64,000 nucleotides of DNA from Isoetes taiwanensis (lineage: Eukaryota; Streptophyta; Lycopodiopsida; Isoetales; Isoetaceae), in the NCBI GenBank assembly GCA_021234155.1, contig JAJEKV010000027.1, positions 11,294,716 to 11,358,715 on the forward strand. The letters are read 5' to 3'. Below are positions 22,485 to 35,064 of this stretch, piece after piece. Made by a program: the position numbers and the translations under genes. The first letter of the stretch is position 1. Each line of letters opens with the position of its first letter. The notes under the pieces were generated by a model. The model was not told where the DNA came from. It searched no databases and saw only the letters and a list, made by a program, of their open reading frames with translations.

Positions 22485-22671
22485 AAAACGCTTCTTCCAA
22501 ATTTTTTTTTTCTTCTCTTCATTTTCCGGTAGTAATTTTCTCTCTCTTGGGTGTGGGCGGTGCCCGTCGGTTAACGCAGCACGGCGGCCAGAGTTCGCCA
22601 AAAGCTTAGATTTTGCAAGGCCACCGGTCCCTCTTTGCTGGGTGGGCCGTGTCTATGGCGTTATAGTGGGC

Positions 22672-22730
22672 ATGGCATTTCCAACCCTGTGCATGGAGAG
22701 GCGATGGCATTTCCAACCCTGTGCATGGAG
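22672..22730. repeat. 32-bp spaced direct repeat
   Basis: ATGGCATTTCCAACCCTGTG followed by CATGGAG occurs at 22672 and again at 22704. It sits at the start of a region of unidentified exon-like pieces. Confidence 0.9.
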
Positions 22731-24840
22731 CAGGTAACACCTAAATCCTTCCAAAGATCCGGGATGCCTCCATTGCCTTCTATTTCATGGAAACAGGCAG
22801 CGACAAGGGCAGCGGCATCGGATTCGTTGCAAACAACGTTTCTTCTGTAGTTTTGGCGTTGCTTACAGATGGGCTCTGTTGTTGGAGTCCAGATAAGAGA
22901 AGGCTAGAGTTCCAACCGGCTGGAGCTTCAGGTAAATTAGTTTTTGCATCCCTTTTCTAGGTCCTATTTCCACTTCCTTGGAAGCAATTACGAGAAGGCA
23001 TATGCTCCTGTAAGATTCAAATAATCCAAAAGAGGGTTCTATTATTTACATTGTTCTGTTGTGGTTGTCCGATCTTCATAATGCTCATCTCAAGTGCCCT
23101 TTTTTTTGTCCAGTAGGAAACCGAAACACAAATGATCTGGGTATATCGAAGCAACAGATGCATCTTGCTGATGCATGCACAAACGAGGTACACTCCATTT
23201 AAATAAATCTTTTGTGGTTTTATGTTTTGTTTTCTCTGTTTATGTAATCCATTGTATGTTTATATATATTTAGGTTTTTATTGCTCATGTTGCATCCAAA
23301 AATCCAAGCTCGATGCCTCACTGAAATTGGAAGAGTATTTTTTATCGAGGGAAAAATGCGGTATGTGTCAACTGTTGTGAATAAAGATAATATTTTTGCT
23401 TGGTCACATTTAAATTTGGAATTAAGCTACCTTTTCGTGGTGATTGCTTGCTTTCACCTTTATTTAGGTTCCGATTGTTGTTTCTGGCTCACACATGAAT
23501 TTACACGCCAAAGAAGCCATGGGCAAGGTACGGTAGACTCATCTTATATTTTCTTTTCTATAGCAGCATGGTGTTTTTTCATGTTTGGATGCTTATTGTT
23601 TTGGTTCTGATTATTTCTTCTATATAAGGTACACCTAGCAAGATGGCATAAAGTGTTGAATTTGCAAACCTCCTTCAAAGAATAGATCAGTGTGTTTGTT
23701 TGCACCCTGGTTTTATCTCCAACTTTTATAGTAGTTTGCCTACTGCTTTGTTAGAGTGTTCAACATGAGCATCGCAACATCGGAACTACCATTTTTGCGT
23801 TGGCAACATTGCAGGTATATGCAAGAAGGTTGTTACTTAAATCATGCAGTATTTTTCTGTCTTCATTGTGCAAACAGATAATGACTTTCTGTTTTTTCTG
23901 TCTTTATTGTGAGAACAGATAATTGTTTTTCTGTCCATTGCTTTATGGCTTTATTGGTGGTACATCCCATTGCCTTTTGACTAACAAGATGATTTCTTCA
24001 GCGCATCTAACTGTAGGACTGTTACAAAGCTCTTTATATAGAGTCTTCTTTGCTTTTCCATAGACCCATTGTTTCACAAACAGCCCAAAGAAGCACAAAA
24101 AATTACAGGTACATGTATCACAAAGATTATAGGTACATGCATCTTTGCCTGTCAATGTTCTATTATTTCATTTGAGTTTTCATGCTCTGCTTTGCTATTT
24201 CTGCTTTGTGAAAGTTGAATTCCTTACAGCAAGGTTTTGCATTTATGTATGATTCTTTTGGAAAGAAATGCACATTCTGTGATTGAAATGTTGCATAGAG
24301 GTAATATAATTATTGAGGACTGTTGTTTTGCGGGACTCTTCTGCATTATTTTTGCAACATTATTTTGATCGTCCTCTCATTCTTTTTATGGTTTTGCAGG
24401 CATTAACAGTCTTGATATATTATCGAAAATTTGCTCAGTATCATGGAAAGTCAATTTTATCCAAGACGCTATCTAAGTATTGCCTGTATATGTAAGAAAT
24501 ATTTAACATCCCGCATGTATTTTTTTGTTTTGCAATTTACCGAACCTGAATCTTTGTAGCACATTTTGTCTGTTGCAGAGCATGGGCTAACATTAGCAGC
24601 AGATGCGATGTAAGTTCGCTTTTTACCCCAAAACATGGTAACGTCCCATGGCGAAGTGTCCTATCAAAAATATCTTACCCCTGAACTGAACATCAGATTC
24701 ATTGTTCTTCACTGAAATCCTTTTGAGAAAGAATTACAATGCTTCAACCAATGCCAGTCCAGTCCTCGAAGTCCTCGAATTCACTGCCAAAGTGATGGGA
24801 AATACAAAGAGAATGCTTGAAGCTGTACGTCTCTGACCGT
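22730..24840 (+). other. cluster of unidentified exon-like pieces
   Basis: Several short plus-strand stretches are bounded by plausible splice sites. One at about 23274-23360 (VFIAHVASKNPSS) has a stop in it. One at 23468-23526 reads VPIVVSGSHMNLHAKEAMGK in one frame. One at about 24700-24820 ends FTAKVMGNTKRMLEA before a GTACGT donor. They may be remnants of one gene or a capture by a transposon. I do not recognise a family, and no continuous reading frame can be assembled. Confidence 0.25.
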
Positions 24841-26236
24841 GTTTGAGGTTCAAACTTTGGCACAGTTTACTTGATGTTGTATCCCTAAGGGGATACCATA
24901 ATATAGAGACACATTCTAAAAATTTATGTTATACGGAGAGAATAGGTTATTACAAAAAGTTGTACGTCATTTTTTAAGATTCAACTATGAGCTCCAATAC
25001 TCTTTCTAATAAATGTCCCTTTAGTGTTTATTACTTGCAATTGAATATGGTGATAACGAAGCATTGGATTAGACTCATGTGCAGCACAAAAACGACATAT
25101 TAGAATGGTTTAGTGTGAGGTCCCATAATTGATACCATAGTAAGCATGCTCCTATTCAAAATATACGATTTAAGTAATGAAACTAACCATGTTTTCTATG
25201 TGTAAATAGCATGCAATACAATATGGAAAGTTTTAGACCCTTTAGTTTCTACGTACTTCCAAAGTTTATACCATTACAAATAGCTTGGAAGTTACTTGGA
25301 CTCAAATAGCTTCAGGCATTTTTGCAGAACTATTCCTCAATTCCTTATTGTTATGGTATCAACATCTTGAGGAAAGGCTTGCAGCATGACAACATCTTTT
25401 CATTTAAGATTCTGCTTTCGTTTGACAAGGACAACTTTTCATTTGAATTTCTGCTTTGGTGCAACAAGTATTCTACGTTCTTTTATCATTGAAGTGCCAT
25501 ACATATGTTGGTGCCATTTTGCTACATTTGTAAGTATAAATTATGGTAATTACATGTGTTTTAGAGGTGCTTTGTGTTAAAGCATTAAGCATGAATTGAA
25601 AGATAGACCTCCTTTGTTATGAATTGAGATGCAGAAACATTTTTTTAGAAAATAATTCTAATGCTAATGGTAAATCCTTGCCTAAACATCTACTTGCTGA
25701 CAATCCAACCTGAATAAACACACACACACAAATACACACAAATGCCTGTAGACCCGGACATAACAAGTGATGCTTTGCCATGCACACGTAACTAACAAGT
25801 GATAGCTTTTGCTGGACGCCCTTTTTTGTGGACAACGAACGGAATATTTAGGTTTTGTCTATAAACATATATATAGGTAATAATAATGCTCTCCAGTGGT
25901 TTAGGATTAGATTTTAAAGTTTAGAGTCTTTATATTATAATGTTGATAAAAGTACTCTTCGCTTCATATATGCAACGGCGAAATATTGTCCGACACAAAT
26001 ACATACCCCTCCGTATATCAAACGCCCTATGTATGCCCGGCATTGCTACTGAGATTCTTTAATAGCAAAAGCTTTCAAGTACAAGGAATGTTGTATACAA
26101 TGAGGCATAGTCATTGACTCAATTTTCCACCATTCCATATGCTTCGATGTCTGTCTCACTGCACATAATGCTCGAGATCGTCAAGCATCCATTTACAATC
26201 TAGAGAACTAGCAAACGCACTTATTGAAAGATTTGT
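24840..26236. other. gene-free AT-rich region
   Basis: Nothing coding seen. A small inverted repeat, GTATCCC-TAA-GGGGATAC, lies near 24881-24898. At 26027-26035 the phrase ATGCCCGGCATTGC resembles a broken version of the Helitron hairpin seen at 26622 and 31242. Confidence 0.4.
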
Positions 26237-26651
26237 TCTATATATATACACTTCAAGTATTACAAGTAAACAATATGTAGTTTAGACATTTGTTAACACC
26301 TTAGATTTGCATACATCCATTAGTTCCATAAAAAATAAAATATTACGTTAAAAATACACGCCAAGCACACAATTGGCAGAAGTGGCACATCGCAAACACT
26401 CAATTAGCATTGTTTCTCTACTGAAATGTATAAAAGGCAAAGTTAATATATTGATAATACTATCCTTTGACAATTTCAATACAAAAACTAAGCATATAAT
26501 GTCCATTTTTGCCAATATCAACTTGCATTGTTGTTGAAAGTTACATATATAGACGTTAAAGGCCGAGTAAAAATACATACCAGATGTTAAAGGCCGAGTA
26601 AAAACACATATCAAGATATTAGCCCGGCAATGCCGGGCACACGTTTACTAG
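26237..26651 (+). mobile_element. probable non-autonomous Helitron, copy 1
   Basis: The 3' end is diagnostic: a 7-bp hairpin (GCCCGGC, loop AAT, GCCGGGC at 26622-26638), nine bases, then CTAG at 26648-26651 followed by T. The 5' end is inferred from TCTATATATATACAC at 26237, because Helitrons begin with TC; the flanking base there is T and not the expected A, so this border is uncertain. Inside, GTTAAAGGCCGAGTAAAAA occurs twice about 31 bp apart (near 26555 and 26586). No Rep/helicase gene is present. Confidence 0.6.
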
Positions 26652-29615
26652 TCTTCTTTTTTAAAATGAGATGGGGTTGGGAATCGCGTCGGAATGCCGC
26701 ATGTAACGCCGCATGCGGCGTTCCCTCTGCCGCTTGCGGGTCTTTTGTGCGGAATGCGAGTTAGCTGCCAATTTTTGAATCCGATGCACTTTTCACTCCA
26801 CCTCCTTACTCTCTATATTTCGTATCAGAAAAAAGGAAGGGGAGAACCCTCGATTCAGAAGGAAGTGAGAAACCACAGAGCTGCTTGCAGTTTTTTGAAG
26901 TGTCCTCAAGAGTTTGTCTTTTTTTCTCGCCATTCTCCAGCTTTGCGTTCTTCAAACGTGGTGCTGCTTCTATGCCCACATCTTCTTCTGCTTCAAAACC
27001 AGGCAGAGGAACTGTAAGCAAACCTTAAGCTCGGAGGAATTTCAAGTTCTTACGCAAGAATCTTTCTGATAGAATATATTCTCCTTTGCAGAAGTCCAAT
27101 GGATCCAAGGTCATGCGATATGCAAGTGTTTGCTTTCCTTCTATTCTTTATGTTTTTGCTTAGCGTAGAGTGATTGTAACTAGATTCGATTGTCTGCAGG
27201 ATGCTGTTTGAGTCCATATTTGAGGTATATTTCTACTTTGCTGGAAGGCATTCTTTAATTCGTATATTCATTATTCAAATAGCTTATGCACTTCTATACA
27301 CTTTAAAGCGGAGTAAAATAATAGAACTATAATGTTCTTTCGTAGTGGCAGTGCTAGAATCCTTAGAGCTTGAAATATTCGTACCATGTTCAAGATATTA
27401 GCTAAATGTACACATTGCATTATTTTCACGCGACATTTCATTTTTTGCCCAAGTTTCTGAAGCTCATCATGCAGTGATGCCTAACAGCCTTTTCTTTCAC
27501 AGCTTTCTCAAATGAATGGATGGATGCAAGAGCATGGCACTAAGGATCCAGAATGAAGTAGGTTTCTAGAATTGTTGATACTTCATTGTGACTACTATTG
27601 ACATTTTGTTGGAAGGCTAGACTGGCAGCAAAAAGACCTCTGCTAAAAAAGAGGTAACACGTCCCCTCTGGCATTTTTTAGCATTTTTATTTGTAGCTCT
27701 TAATCTCAAGCATGTCATTTTGCACTGCTTATCATGTTTTTGGTGAAGTATTTTTGCTCTGGAAGACATCATTTTAGATGTGTTTAGTTTCTTCCTATGA
27801 AGCCCCTTCTTTTAAAAATGTTATCTTTTGAAACACATTATTTTGGAGCATTTTCTCATTCTTCTCTAAAGTTTTGTTTAATAGATTTTAATTCGTTGTA
27901 TGCTCATGTTTATGCAGAAGCAATTTAAATCTGCCCATGTGTGTTCGTAGCTCAAAATCTGTTTTTCTTTGGTGCTTAGAAAATGATATCAACTTTTGTT
28001 GAGCATTTTCATTTAAAGGCCTTTACTTTGGGGCATGTTGCTTTGTACTTATTGGCATAGACTTTCCTTCTTTAAGTTTCTTACTCTAAAGCATATCGTA
28101 AATATCATAGTTTTTCTTCTAGAGAATGTCATTTTGCATTGAATTGCTGGAAAACGAATCTTCTAATCTTACTTTTCACATCTCCACTTTCTTGCAGTTC
28201 AAGACATGATGTACTCTAAAGGACAACATGCCTTCGTTCTACTGTGCACTTTTCCTTGAGGGGTATGACAATATCGTTTTCTTACCAAGAATCTAACATT
28301 AGTCAGCACATTAGATTTGATTTATGGCATGGTTTAAATTATATGGATTACAGTTATGATCCAAAAGGAGTCTTTATTTATCTGGTACTCGATGTCATAG
28401 ATTGGCTTAATTAAGTTCATGTATTCATCTCTATATGCTTGATATCCATTAAAAGTCTCGGATAAAGGAGATAAATAGCAGAATCATTTTGAAGGATAAT
28501 AGCAGATCCATTGCTCTTCTCCATAATGTCACTGTCTTTCTTCTTTATCCATGCACTGCCCATTGAGTTGTTTATTTTTGCCATTAGGATATTATATTCT
28601 TAGGCAAATCAAGGCAGATATTTGCTATGTTTTCTTCAAAAGGGCCGATTTGAAGCTTTGCCTTATAAGATGTAGAGTACCAGCATGGCCACTCATATCT
28701 TTACATTGCTGCATCAATTAATCTGTGTCATCTGTTCATGTTGACAATGTGCATCTGCACATGGTGCATCTGCAGCAATTCTTCTGCCATAATCATAGCC
28801 ATGGCATAGACATGGTCATTTCAGCCTTCCTTAATAGACAAGAAGGTCATGCCATTTCTCTGGGAAAATTTAGATGCAACAGGCATGCGAGAGAAAAATG
28901 GACAAAGATAGAAGAAAATAGAAGAAAATGAGGTAAGATAAAAATGATGGAAGTTGAAAGAAGAATAATTTTTTTTCATATGCTTTCACATACTGTTCAA
29001 TCTTATGCCAACTGTCTTTTGTTTTCTTGAGTGTCTAAAAGCGTGATTGTTGATTGACATTATGTTGTTAATGCATGCCTATTTTGTGTATACTACATGG
29101 TCGTTTTATCTGTAAGGATTTTAACTGGAACATTTATGGTATATGTCAGGATTAGTCAAGCATGCATTACAACTTAGTTTAAGCAGTGCAATTTTAAGCA
29201 GTGCAATATTCATAGAGCTTGGCATGACTTATTGAAAATTCTTTCTCTTTTTTTCAATTTATGACTGTTCAAAGCAGTTACAGATTCGGTGTGGAGCTTT
29301 GTGTTTTTGTGAAGAAGATTCAAGAGACACTGCGTGCTGGTACTTTTGTCTCTCAAGCCAGATAGGTATCTCATTTCGTCAAGAAAATGGTTATGAAGCT
29401 TGATAAATGCAGCAAGCACAAGTTCATATGTAAATTTTAAATTCGAAGTAAAATTTTGTTGTTTCAGCAAGCAAATTCTGGTCTAAGTTGGATGCTATTT
29501 GTTGTGTAGTTGACGATTGTGATGTGCTGCTTTGTTTAGTTCTATATATACCGTGTCTGTTTTGTGCCTTGATTCAGTATTGAAAGCTTCAAAGCTTAAA
29601 ATTTCGTTTGCTTAA
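26652..29615. other. gene-free region with a perfect palindrome and exon-like scraps
   Basis: A perfect 18-bp palindrome, AACGCCGCATGCGGCGTT, lies at 26705-26722 just after Helitron 1. Short exon-like pieces (for example around 27200 and 27504-27556, the latter reading LSQMNGWMQEHGTKDPE) are bounded by splice-like sites but I cannot identify them. The rest is T-rich on the plus strand, like intron sequence of an unidentified gene. Confidence 0.35.
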
Positions 29616-29619
29616 TGAC

Positions 29620-30110
29620 ATCAGCCGCAAATGAGTGGGCGTTATAATCCGCAAGGATATACGCTGCCTGGTCCACCACAGCATTGGGACCTCCACCTCC
29701 CCTATGCATCTGCAAGGGTATGGCTATCCAGGAAGAGCTTGAGCAGTACCCCCCTGGTAGCAATATAGTGGTTATAACCACACAACACCCGGTGGCTATA
29801 GCTCAGGACAAGACCAAGCACCTGGTGGGTATAGCTCAGGATGGGACCAACGTTCCCCTACATCTATAGCTGCTGGTCAGGCTCCTCCAGCACTGGCATC
29901 TGCTCAGCAATCCCAGCCTGGATCTTATGATTCATATTCTCAGCAGGGCCAGACACAACAACCTTCTCAAGGTAATACAGTTATGGAGGTAGCAGCAACC
30001 AGCTAGGGGATATAACCAATCAGGTTCATATGAACAAGGCTGATGGTTAACCAGGTCAGGGTCAAGCTCCACCCGGTTTAGGGTCTTATCATGAATTATG
30101 CTGGTAGGAT
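29620..30110 (+). pseudogene. C-terminal tail of a KH-domain (FUBP-like) RNA-binding protein
   Basis: In broken frames the plus strand gives the Gly/Pro/Gln-rich tail typical of plant KH-domain proteins resembling far-upstream-element-binding proteins: QMSGRYNPQGYTLPGPPQHW, GGYSSGQDQAPGGYSSGWDQ, then QSQPGSYDSYSQQGQTQQ. Several frame changes and stops (for example after VAATS) interrupt it. No KH domain (GxxG) is visible upstream, so only the tail is here. Intact relatives bind single-stranded RNA in the nucleus. The identification rests on repeat style and the GGYSSGWDQ phrase, not on a domain hit. Confidence 0.45.
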
Positions 30111-30204
30111 GACTTATGGTGCTAGAATCATTCTTCTTTTAACACGATGTAAATTACCATGCGTTGTTAGTTCCTACTCCTAAGTCAACTTCTATATTTA
30201 AACT

Positions 30205-31270
30205 TCTATATATTAAAAGACTCAAATCATTGATAAAATGATACTGTTTAAAAACTTTCAAATTTAGAACATTCAATAATCATATAACTGCATTAGAGTT
30301 GCAATATCACCGTTGGACCCCAAATTGTTGCAAAACCACCATTGAAGCCCAAGTTCTGGTCCTTAATGTATTGAGATTGAAAATCCAAAGAATCCAAAAA
30401 AAACATTCATGGGATTTTATTAATTGTTGGGGGTTTACTGACAACGGTATTGTTTAGCCAGCTATCAATGCATTTTGAAGCTATGAAAGGATTTTAATAA
30501 GTAGCCTATGTAGAACCATTGTAGAATAATGTATAAATTGTAATTATTGCACTCGCTGCTTGAAAGTCCCATCTTAGAACGAGGTTTTCATCATGACGCA
30601 AGTGTATATGAAAGATCCCAAATGCATTGCAGTTGCAATTTTCGATTGAAGGCAATGACCATATACAATTATTGTCAATGTTTATTATATAAGACAACAA
30701 TGATCTCAAGTGCACCTTTTGTTAATGTAATAAATCAAGCATAGTAAACAAACATGTTTGTAGCAACCTATGTGGAAAAATCAATTGCTTGCTCTTAGAA
30801 ATATTGGCTTTACTTTCAAGCCATCATAATCGTGTTGGACAAATATTGCATTACTTTTTAGGAAGTCTAAATATAATATTTCTTTTATGCAATTGATCGT
30901 GCGTGAAGAATGCATCCACTCTTCAAGATTTTGTTTTATCAACGAGAATTTAGGAACTAGAAAATTCAAAAGACACAAGGAATTAAAAGGCATTCCGACC
31001 CTAAACCAATTTTCTCTATGCGCCTACTGCGTATGTTCTACCCCATGCTTTCCATTACTTTTACCCATTCCATGTGTTAGGGGTAATGCTCAGCATCTCT
31101 AAACTGTAAATCCTTCATAATTCATACTCCATTACGTCTATATCATGACTACATTTACAGAGGTTTTTTTTTCCCCCAGATATTTGCAGGTCTTAATACA
31201 AACTCCCTTAAATTTACCCATTCCGCACGTAAACGACTAATGCCCGGCATCGCCGGGCACACGTTTCTAG
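30205..31270 (+). mobile_element. probable non-autonomous Helitron, copy 2
   Basis: The 3' end at 31242-31270 has the same hairpin arms as copy 1 (GCCCGGC/GCCGGGC, loop ATC), then ACACGTTT and CTAG followed by T. The last 20 bases nearly match copy 1. A good 5' candidate is TCTATATATTAAAAGACTC at 30205, similar to plant Helitron starts; another TC start lies at 30190. The interior has no Rep/helicase gene and no clear gene fragment. The KH pseudogene ends about 100 bp upstream and would be inside only if the true 5' end is further left. Confidence 0.6.
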
Positions 31271-31274
31271 TCTA

Positions 31275-32130
31275 CATGTAAAACCTTATTTACGTGGTTC
31301 CATATTTACATAGTTCATGAATCTTGAACTAGGTTTGAAGTCTCATAAACGATCAACCTTGAATAACTTGAGATGATCTACTATCAAATTTTTTCTCATG
31401 ACACCTTATGCCAAGACACATTGTGCCTAACCCTTGTCCAATTATACCATATTTTTAGACCTTGTGCAAGTTAGGAAAAGTGTTAGTGCCATTAATTTTT
31501 TCTTCTAGTGCCTAGACCCACTTGCCAAGTTAGTGACATTTTTAGTGCCTAGACCACCTAGCAAGCATACAACTATTTGTGTATTTTTCCACGTCAATAC
31601 ACTACTTGATGCATTAGAGAAAGATCATGCTAAAATATTATTCAGCTCCATAGATTATTACCCTTAAATGCATTTGGCATATTATGCCCAACCAAGTTAG
31701 CTACACGTTTTTTTTGAACTAAGTTGGGTCTCCTACATGCCTTTGTTAAAGGCAGAGGCATGTTTTACATTTCTCAACTCAAGTCGGCCCTACTAAATCG
31801 ACTCAAAGATCTTTCCCAGTAGGTTGGCTTTGCTTCATGCGAGTTATTCAAGGCACATGCCTGTTTGGCTTATGTAGGCACAAGCACAAACGCAAGGCAC
31901 GAGTTTTTATTAAAAACTTGTTAACATATATATGTATATGTACTAAATACTCAAATACTCATGTACTAGGGCAAAATCTAAACTATGAAAAATTAGGGTT
32001 TTGGCATGGAACCCTAAGAGCCTTTTAGGGTACATATATCGTCTTGCTTCTACTAAAAGACACAAGCGGCTTACTCAAGCCATTTTCCACTCCTCCTACT
32101 ATTTTACATAGCCGTTTCCTGCACCTCGCC
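31275..32130. other. gene-free region
   Basis: AT-rich sequence without coding character. TAGTGCC and AGTTAGTG-like words recur around 31480-31560 but form no clear array. Confidence 0.4.
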
Positions 32131-32137
32131 TAGTTCT

Positions 32138-34409
32138 ATGGTGCCTACAGAGTTCGTTGAAGAGTATCACAACTCAGAGCACATCAAAGAGGCACCAATC
32201 GACGGGGTATTTCAAGTCTTTCAGCATACCTTTTATGAAACAACATCAAGGACACCGTATTACCAAGATATCCTTGTTCAATACAATCAACAGCTCCAAG
32301 GCCAGGATGTGAGACTCCAAGGGCAAACCGGAGCGTGGATCTTTCTTAAAGCTATCACACAGCACTGAGTCAGACACCAAAGAAGACAATTTGGAAAAGG
32401 GCTGAAAGAATGCCACGATACATGACATGTACGGTCCAAAGGCACAAATATTTATCAGCACAAGCAGCCTTTGAAACCTTCTTCCATTATCAGGCAATAA
32501 ATAAGACAGGAGAACCATCAGTCCGACCTCTTGATCTAGCACCATTGAATATGAGGGCAGCTAGACCACATTTAGAGGAACTCGACACCAAGGCCAACCT
32601 TCTAGAAGGTCCATCAACCAAGTATTAGGAAGGGGGACTATGAGGATGAAGTCCATGAATTTGAGAATGAACCCAAATTAGCCAAGAAAATAGAGAAGTA
32701 CATCGAGACATAGAGGACCTCCCAAGAACAGCAATCCAGCTGAAATCACATCTTGTACACCAATTATTATTGAAGGGGAAGAAGACCTTTTTTGCAGATG
32801 ATATCTTACACCTACCATATTGCATGGATACTTATAATGACGACTTCATCGACTATTCAGAGCAAGAACTTCCAAGGGAAATAGCCGAAAGAGAGACATA
32901 TACAACGCATAACATCACGGACAGACAAGCATATGCTTTTATCGAGCACCAGATGCAACATCAAGATCTTCTAGATGAAGAGGAATTTCAGGCAATTCAA
33001 GCAAGATTGTATAAGAGTGGGAGCACGGCCAAACTCAAACAAGCCACGTCATCAGGGGGCCAAACCCTGAGGGGCGGTCATATAGCGTCGTCTCGATGAA
33101 GAGGGATCACAATGACCTAGTGGCGATAGAAATACAAGGTCAGGCAACCATGAGAAATGGGCCCAGATCCGTAATCGGCATGGGGATACGCTACTATCTC
33201 CCTTTGCTCACTCAAGATCAAATCATAGTTCTTTTTCAAAAACAATTTAACCACATGGGAGCAGGCAATTTACTTGCTATCAGCACTTCCTGGCTTCAGG
33301 AGTCATTCCAAACTTTGCGAGAACATCGACCATGTAATCCTAATTAGGAGATCTATGCCCCTGCATTACCTTCATTTAGCTCAAGGATACCTTCGAGATG
33401 CACCCTTAGCAGTAATGGCTGCAGGATACAGGACTTGGCACGGGAAAAAGTAGTTCCAGCACTGGAAGGATGCTCGACATGGAACATGCTACAAAACGTG
33501 CCACGACTTCAAACTCAAACATTGATGTCAGCATTAGATCCGCAATGGACCTATAAAGTTTAGATACACCTTAAATTATGTCTTTGAACTAAGACTTTGA
33601 GATCAAACATGTATCATGAATATAAGTGTTTTCACTATAATTTCTTCTATGAGTTAAGAAAAATAAAAACAGCAACAGTACCACAGTAGCCACATTGTAT
33701 AACAGATATTCGTGGTCAAAGTTTGCAGCTAGAAACTTCACGACACCCTCACAGAACCCGGGTAGTCAAGGTAAGAAAATTGTCTCAATAATGCAGTGCA
33801 TATCATAAATGCATCGTTAAGGATGGGATTGAATATATCCCTAAGCTTGAACTCGTCGACCCAGATCAAAAGAATCAAGGAGGAGGATATTCATAAGTCA
33901 ACTTTTAGAATGTGGTATAGGCACTATAAGTTCACAGTCATGCCCTTTGGTCTATCAAATGCCCCAGCAAGATTTATGCGCTTAATGAATGGGATGTTTA
34001 GAGACTTTTGGATGAGTTTGTCATTATATTTTTCGAGGACATTCTAATCTATAGCAAGTCCATGGAAGAACATGTGGGACATCTAAGGAGAGTTTTAGAA
34101 AAGCTAAGGCATCATCGCTTATATGCTAAACTCTCAAAGTGTCACTTTGCAGCAAGTAGAGTGGAATACTTGGGGCATGTGTTCACACTGGAGGGAATCT
34201 CCACTGATCCAATACAAATTGAAGCAAGAGTAGATTGGCCAGCAAAGAAGAACGTCTCCGAGGAAGTTTCTTGGATTAGTAGGCTACTACCGGAAATTTG
34301 TAAAGGGAAAGGTGAGTGCATTCACTCAATAGAGATTTGGCCGAGACGAATCAAAGAGAACATGCAATCACTTTTAGGAGCCAAGATGTATATAGGTTAT
34401 GACGCATGA
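32138..34409 (+). mobile_element. Ty3/gypsy LTR retrotransposon remnant
   Basis: The clear part is the reverse transcriptase at about 33880-34300: FTVMPFGLSNAPARFMRLMN, a frame change, then DEFVIIFFEDILIYSKSMEEH, LRRVLEKLRHHRLYAKLSKC and VEYLGHVFTLEGI. This order is diagnostic for Ty3/gypsy RT. The catalytic doublet, normally DD in the (F/Y)xDD block, reads ED here, and frames are broken on both sides. Upstream open pieces (32138-32368, 32770-33347) may be gag or protease remnants but carry no motif I can name. No RNase H, integrase or chromodomain was found. It is a dead fragment. Confidence 0.7.
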
Positions 34410-34690
34410 GAGCATGGGTGATGATGGGATCATCCTTAATGTTCCCTATGCAATGATATCATGCCTATAGGTTAAGTGTGCATGCATGAGTCCTAGAATA
34501 GGGATCATGGATAGGTGCATGATAGGGAACCACCTAGAGTCTATGGCTGTTATGGAGTATAAGCCACCTCCTATGCCAGAGCTGACAAAAGGTGTAGGCA
34601 TTAGACATGTAGGCATAATAGGCATGTCACATGCATGTAGTATAATGTAATGTAAATTAAATAGGGGGTGGACCCTTAAAACCACCCCCT
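34410..34690. other. spacer between gypsy remnant and small element
   Basis: ATGCATG- and AGGCAT-rich sequence containing many short TATAGGCA/CATGCATG words. No gene seen. It may belong to the body of the small minus-strand element next to it. Confidence 0.3.
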
Positions 34691-34721
34691 ATGCAAATTA
34701 CCCATGCATATAGGCACCCAT

Positions 34722-34914
34722 GGAGACTCGAACTCGAGACCTGCTCTGATACCAACTGTAACGTTCCTAACCGACATGCCCTTAACCAACTGGGCAAAAC
34801 CGTCTAGACGTTTATGAGTAGTCGCTTCTACCCATTTATGCCGATGTCTCGGGAACGCCCCACAGGCACATTCAAGGTTCGAATACTCGAGAGGTCTACC
34901 ATGGGCTCGTTACA
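34722..34914 (-). mobile_element. small element: Pol III boxes and an LTR-like 158-bp unit
   Basis: Two readings fit. First, 34757-34914 is a 158-bp unit starting TGTAACG and ending CGTTACA. On the minus strand it is followed after two bases by TGGTATCAGAGC (34754-34743), the exact complement of the initiator-Met tRNA 3' end that primes plant LTR elements, so it could be the LTR of a TRIM-like miniature element. Second, the minus strand carries an A-box-like tRNA segment (GCCCAGTTGGTTAAGGGC, near 34799-34781) and a B-box-like AGTTCGAGTC (34735-34722) about 46 bp apart, as in tRNA-derived SINEs. A second LTR was not seen. Confidence 0.5.
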
Positions 34915-34981
34915 TTGCAGCATGTTATATTTTGGTTTGGTGGGAATTTAGGTTTGTTGATGTGAACGTGGATTTTAATCT

Positions 34982-35061
34982 GTTATGTTAGAAGTTAACA
35001 TAACGAACAAGGTGTGAATGCAAAATTCAACACAATTTGTTATGTTAGAAGTTAACATAAC
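34982..35061. repeat. pair of identical 23-bp hairpins
   Basis: The sequence GTTATGTTA, 5-nt loop, TAACATAAC occurs at 34982-35004 and again at 35039-35061, 57 bp apart. Flanks (GTGTGAA, CAAATTT-like words) are also similar. It could be the remains of a small inverted-repeat element. Confidence 0.8.
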
Positions 35062-35064
35062 AGA

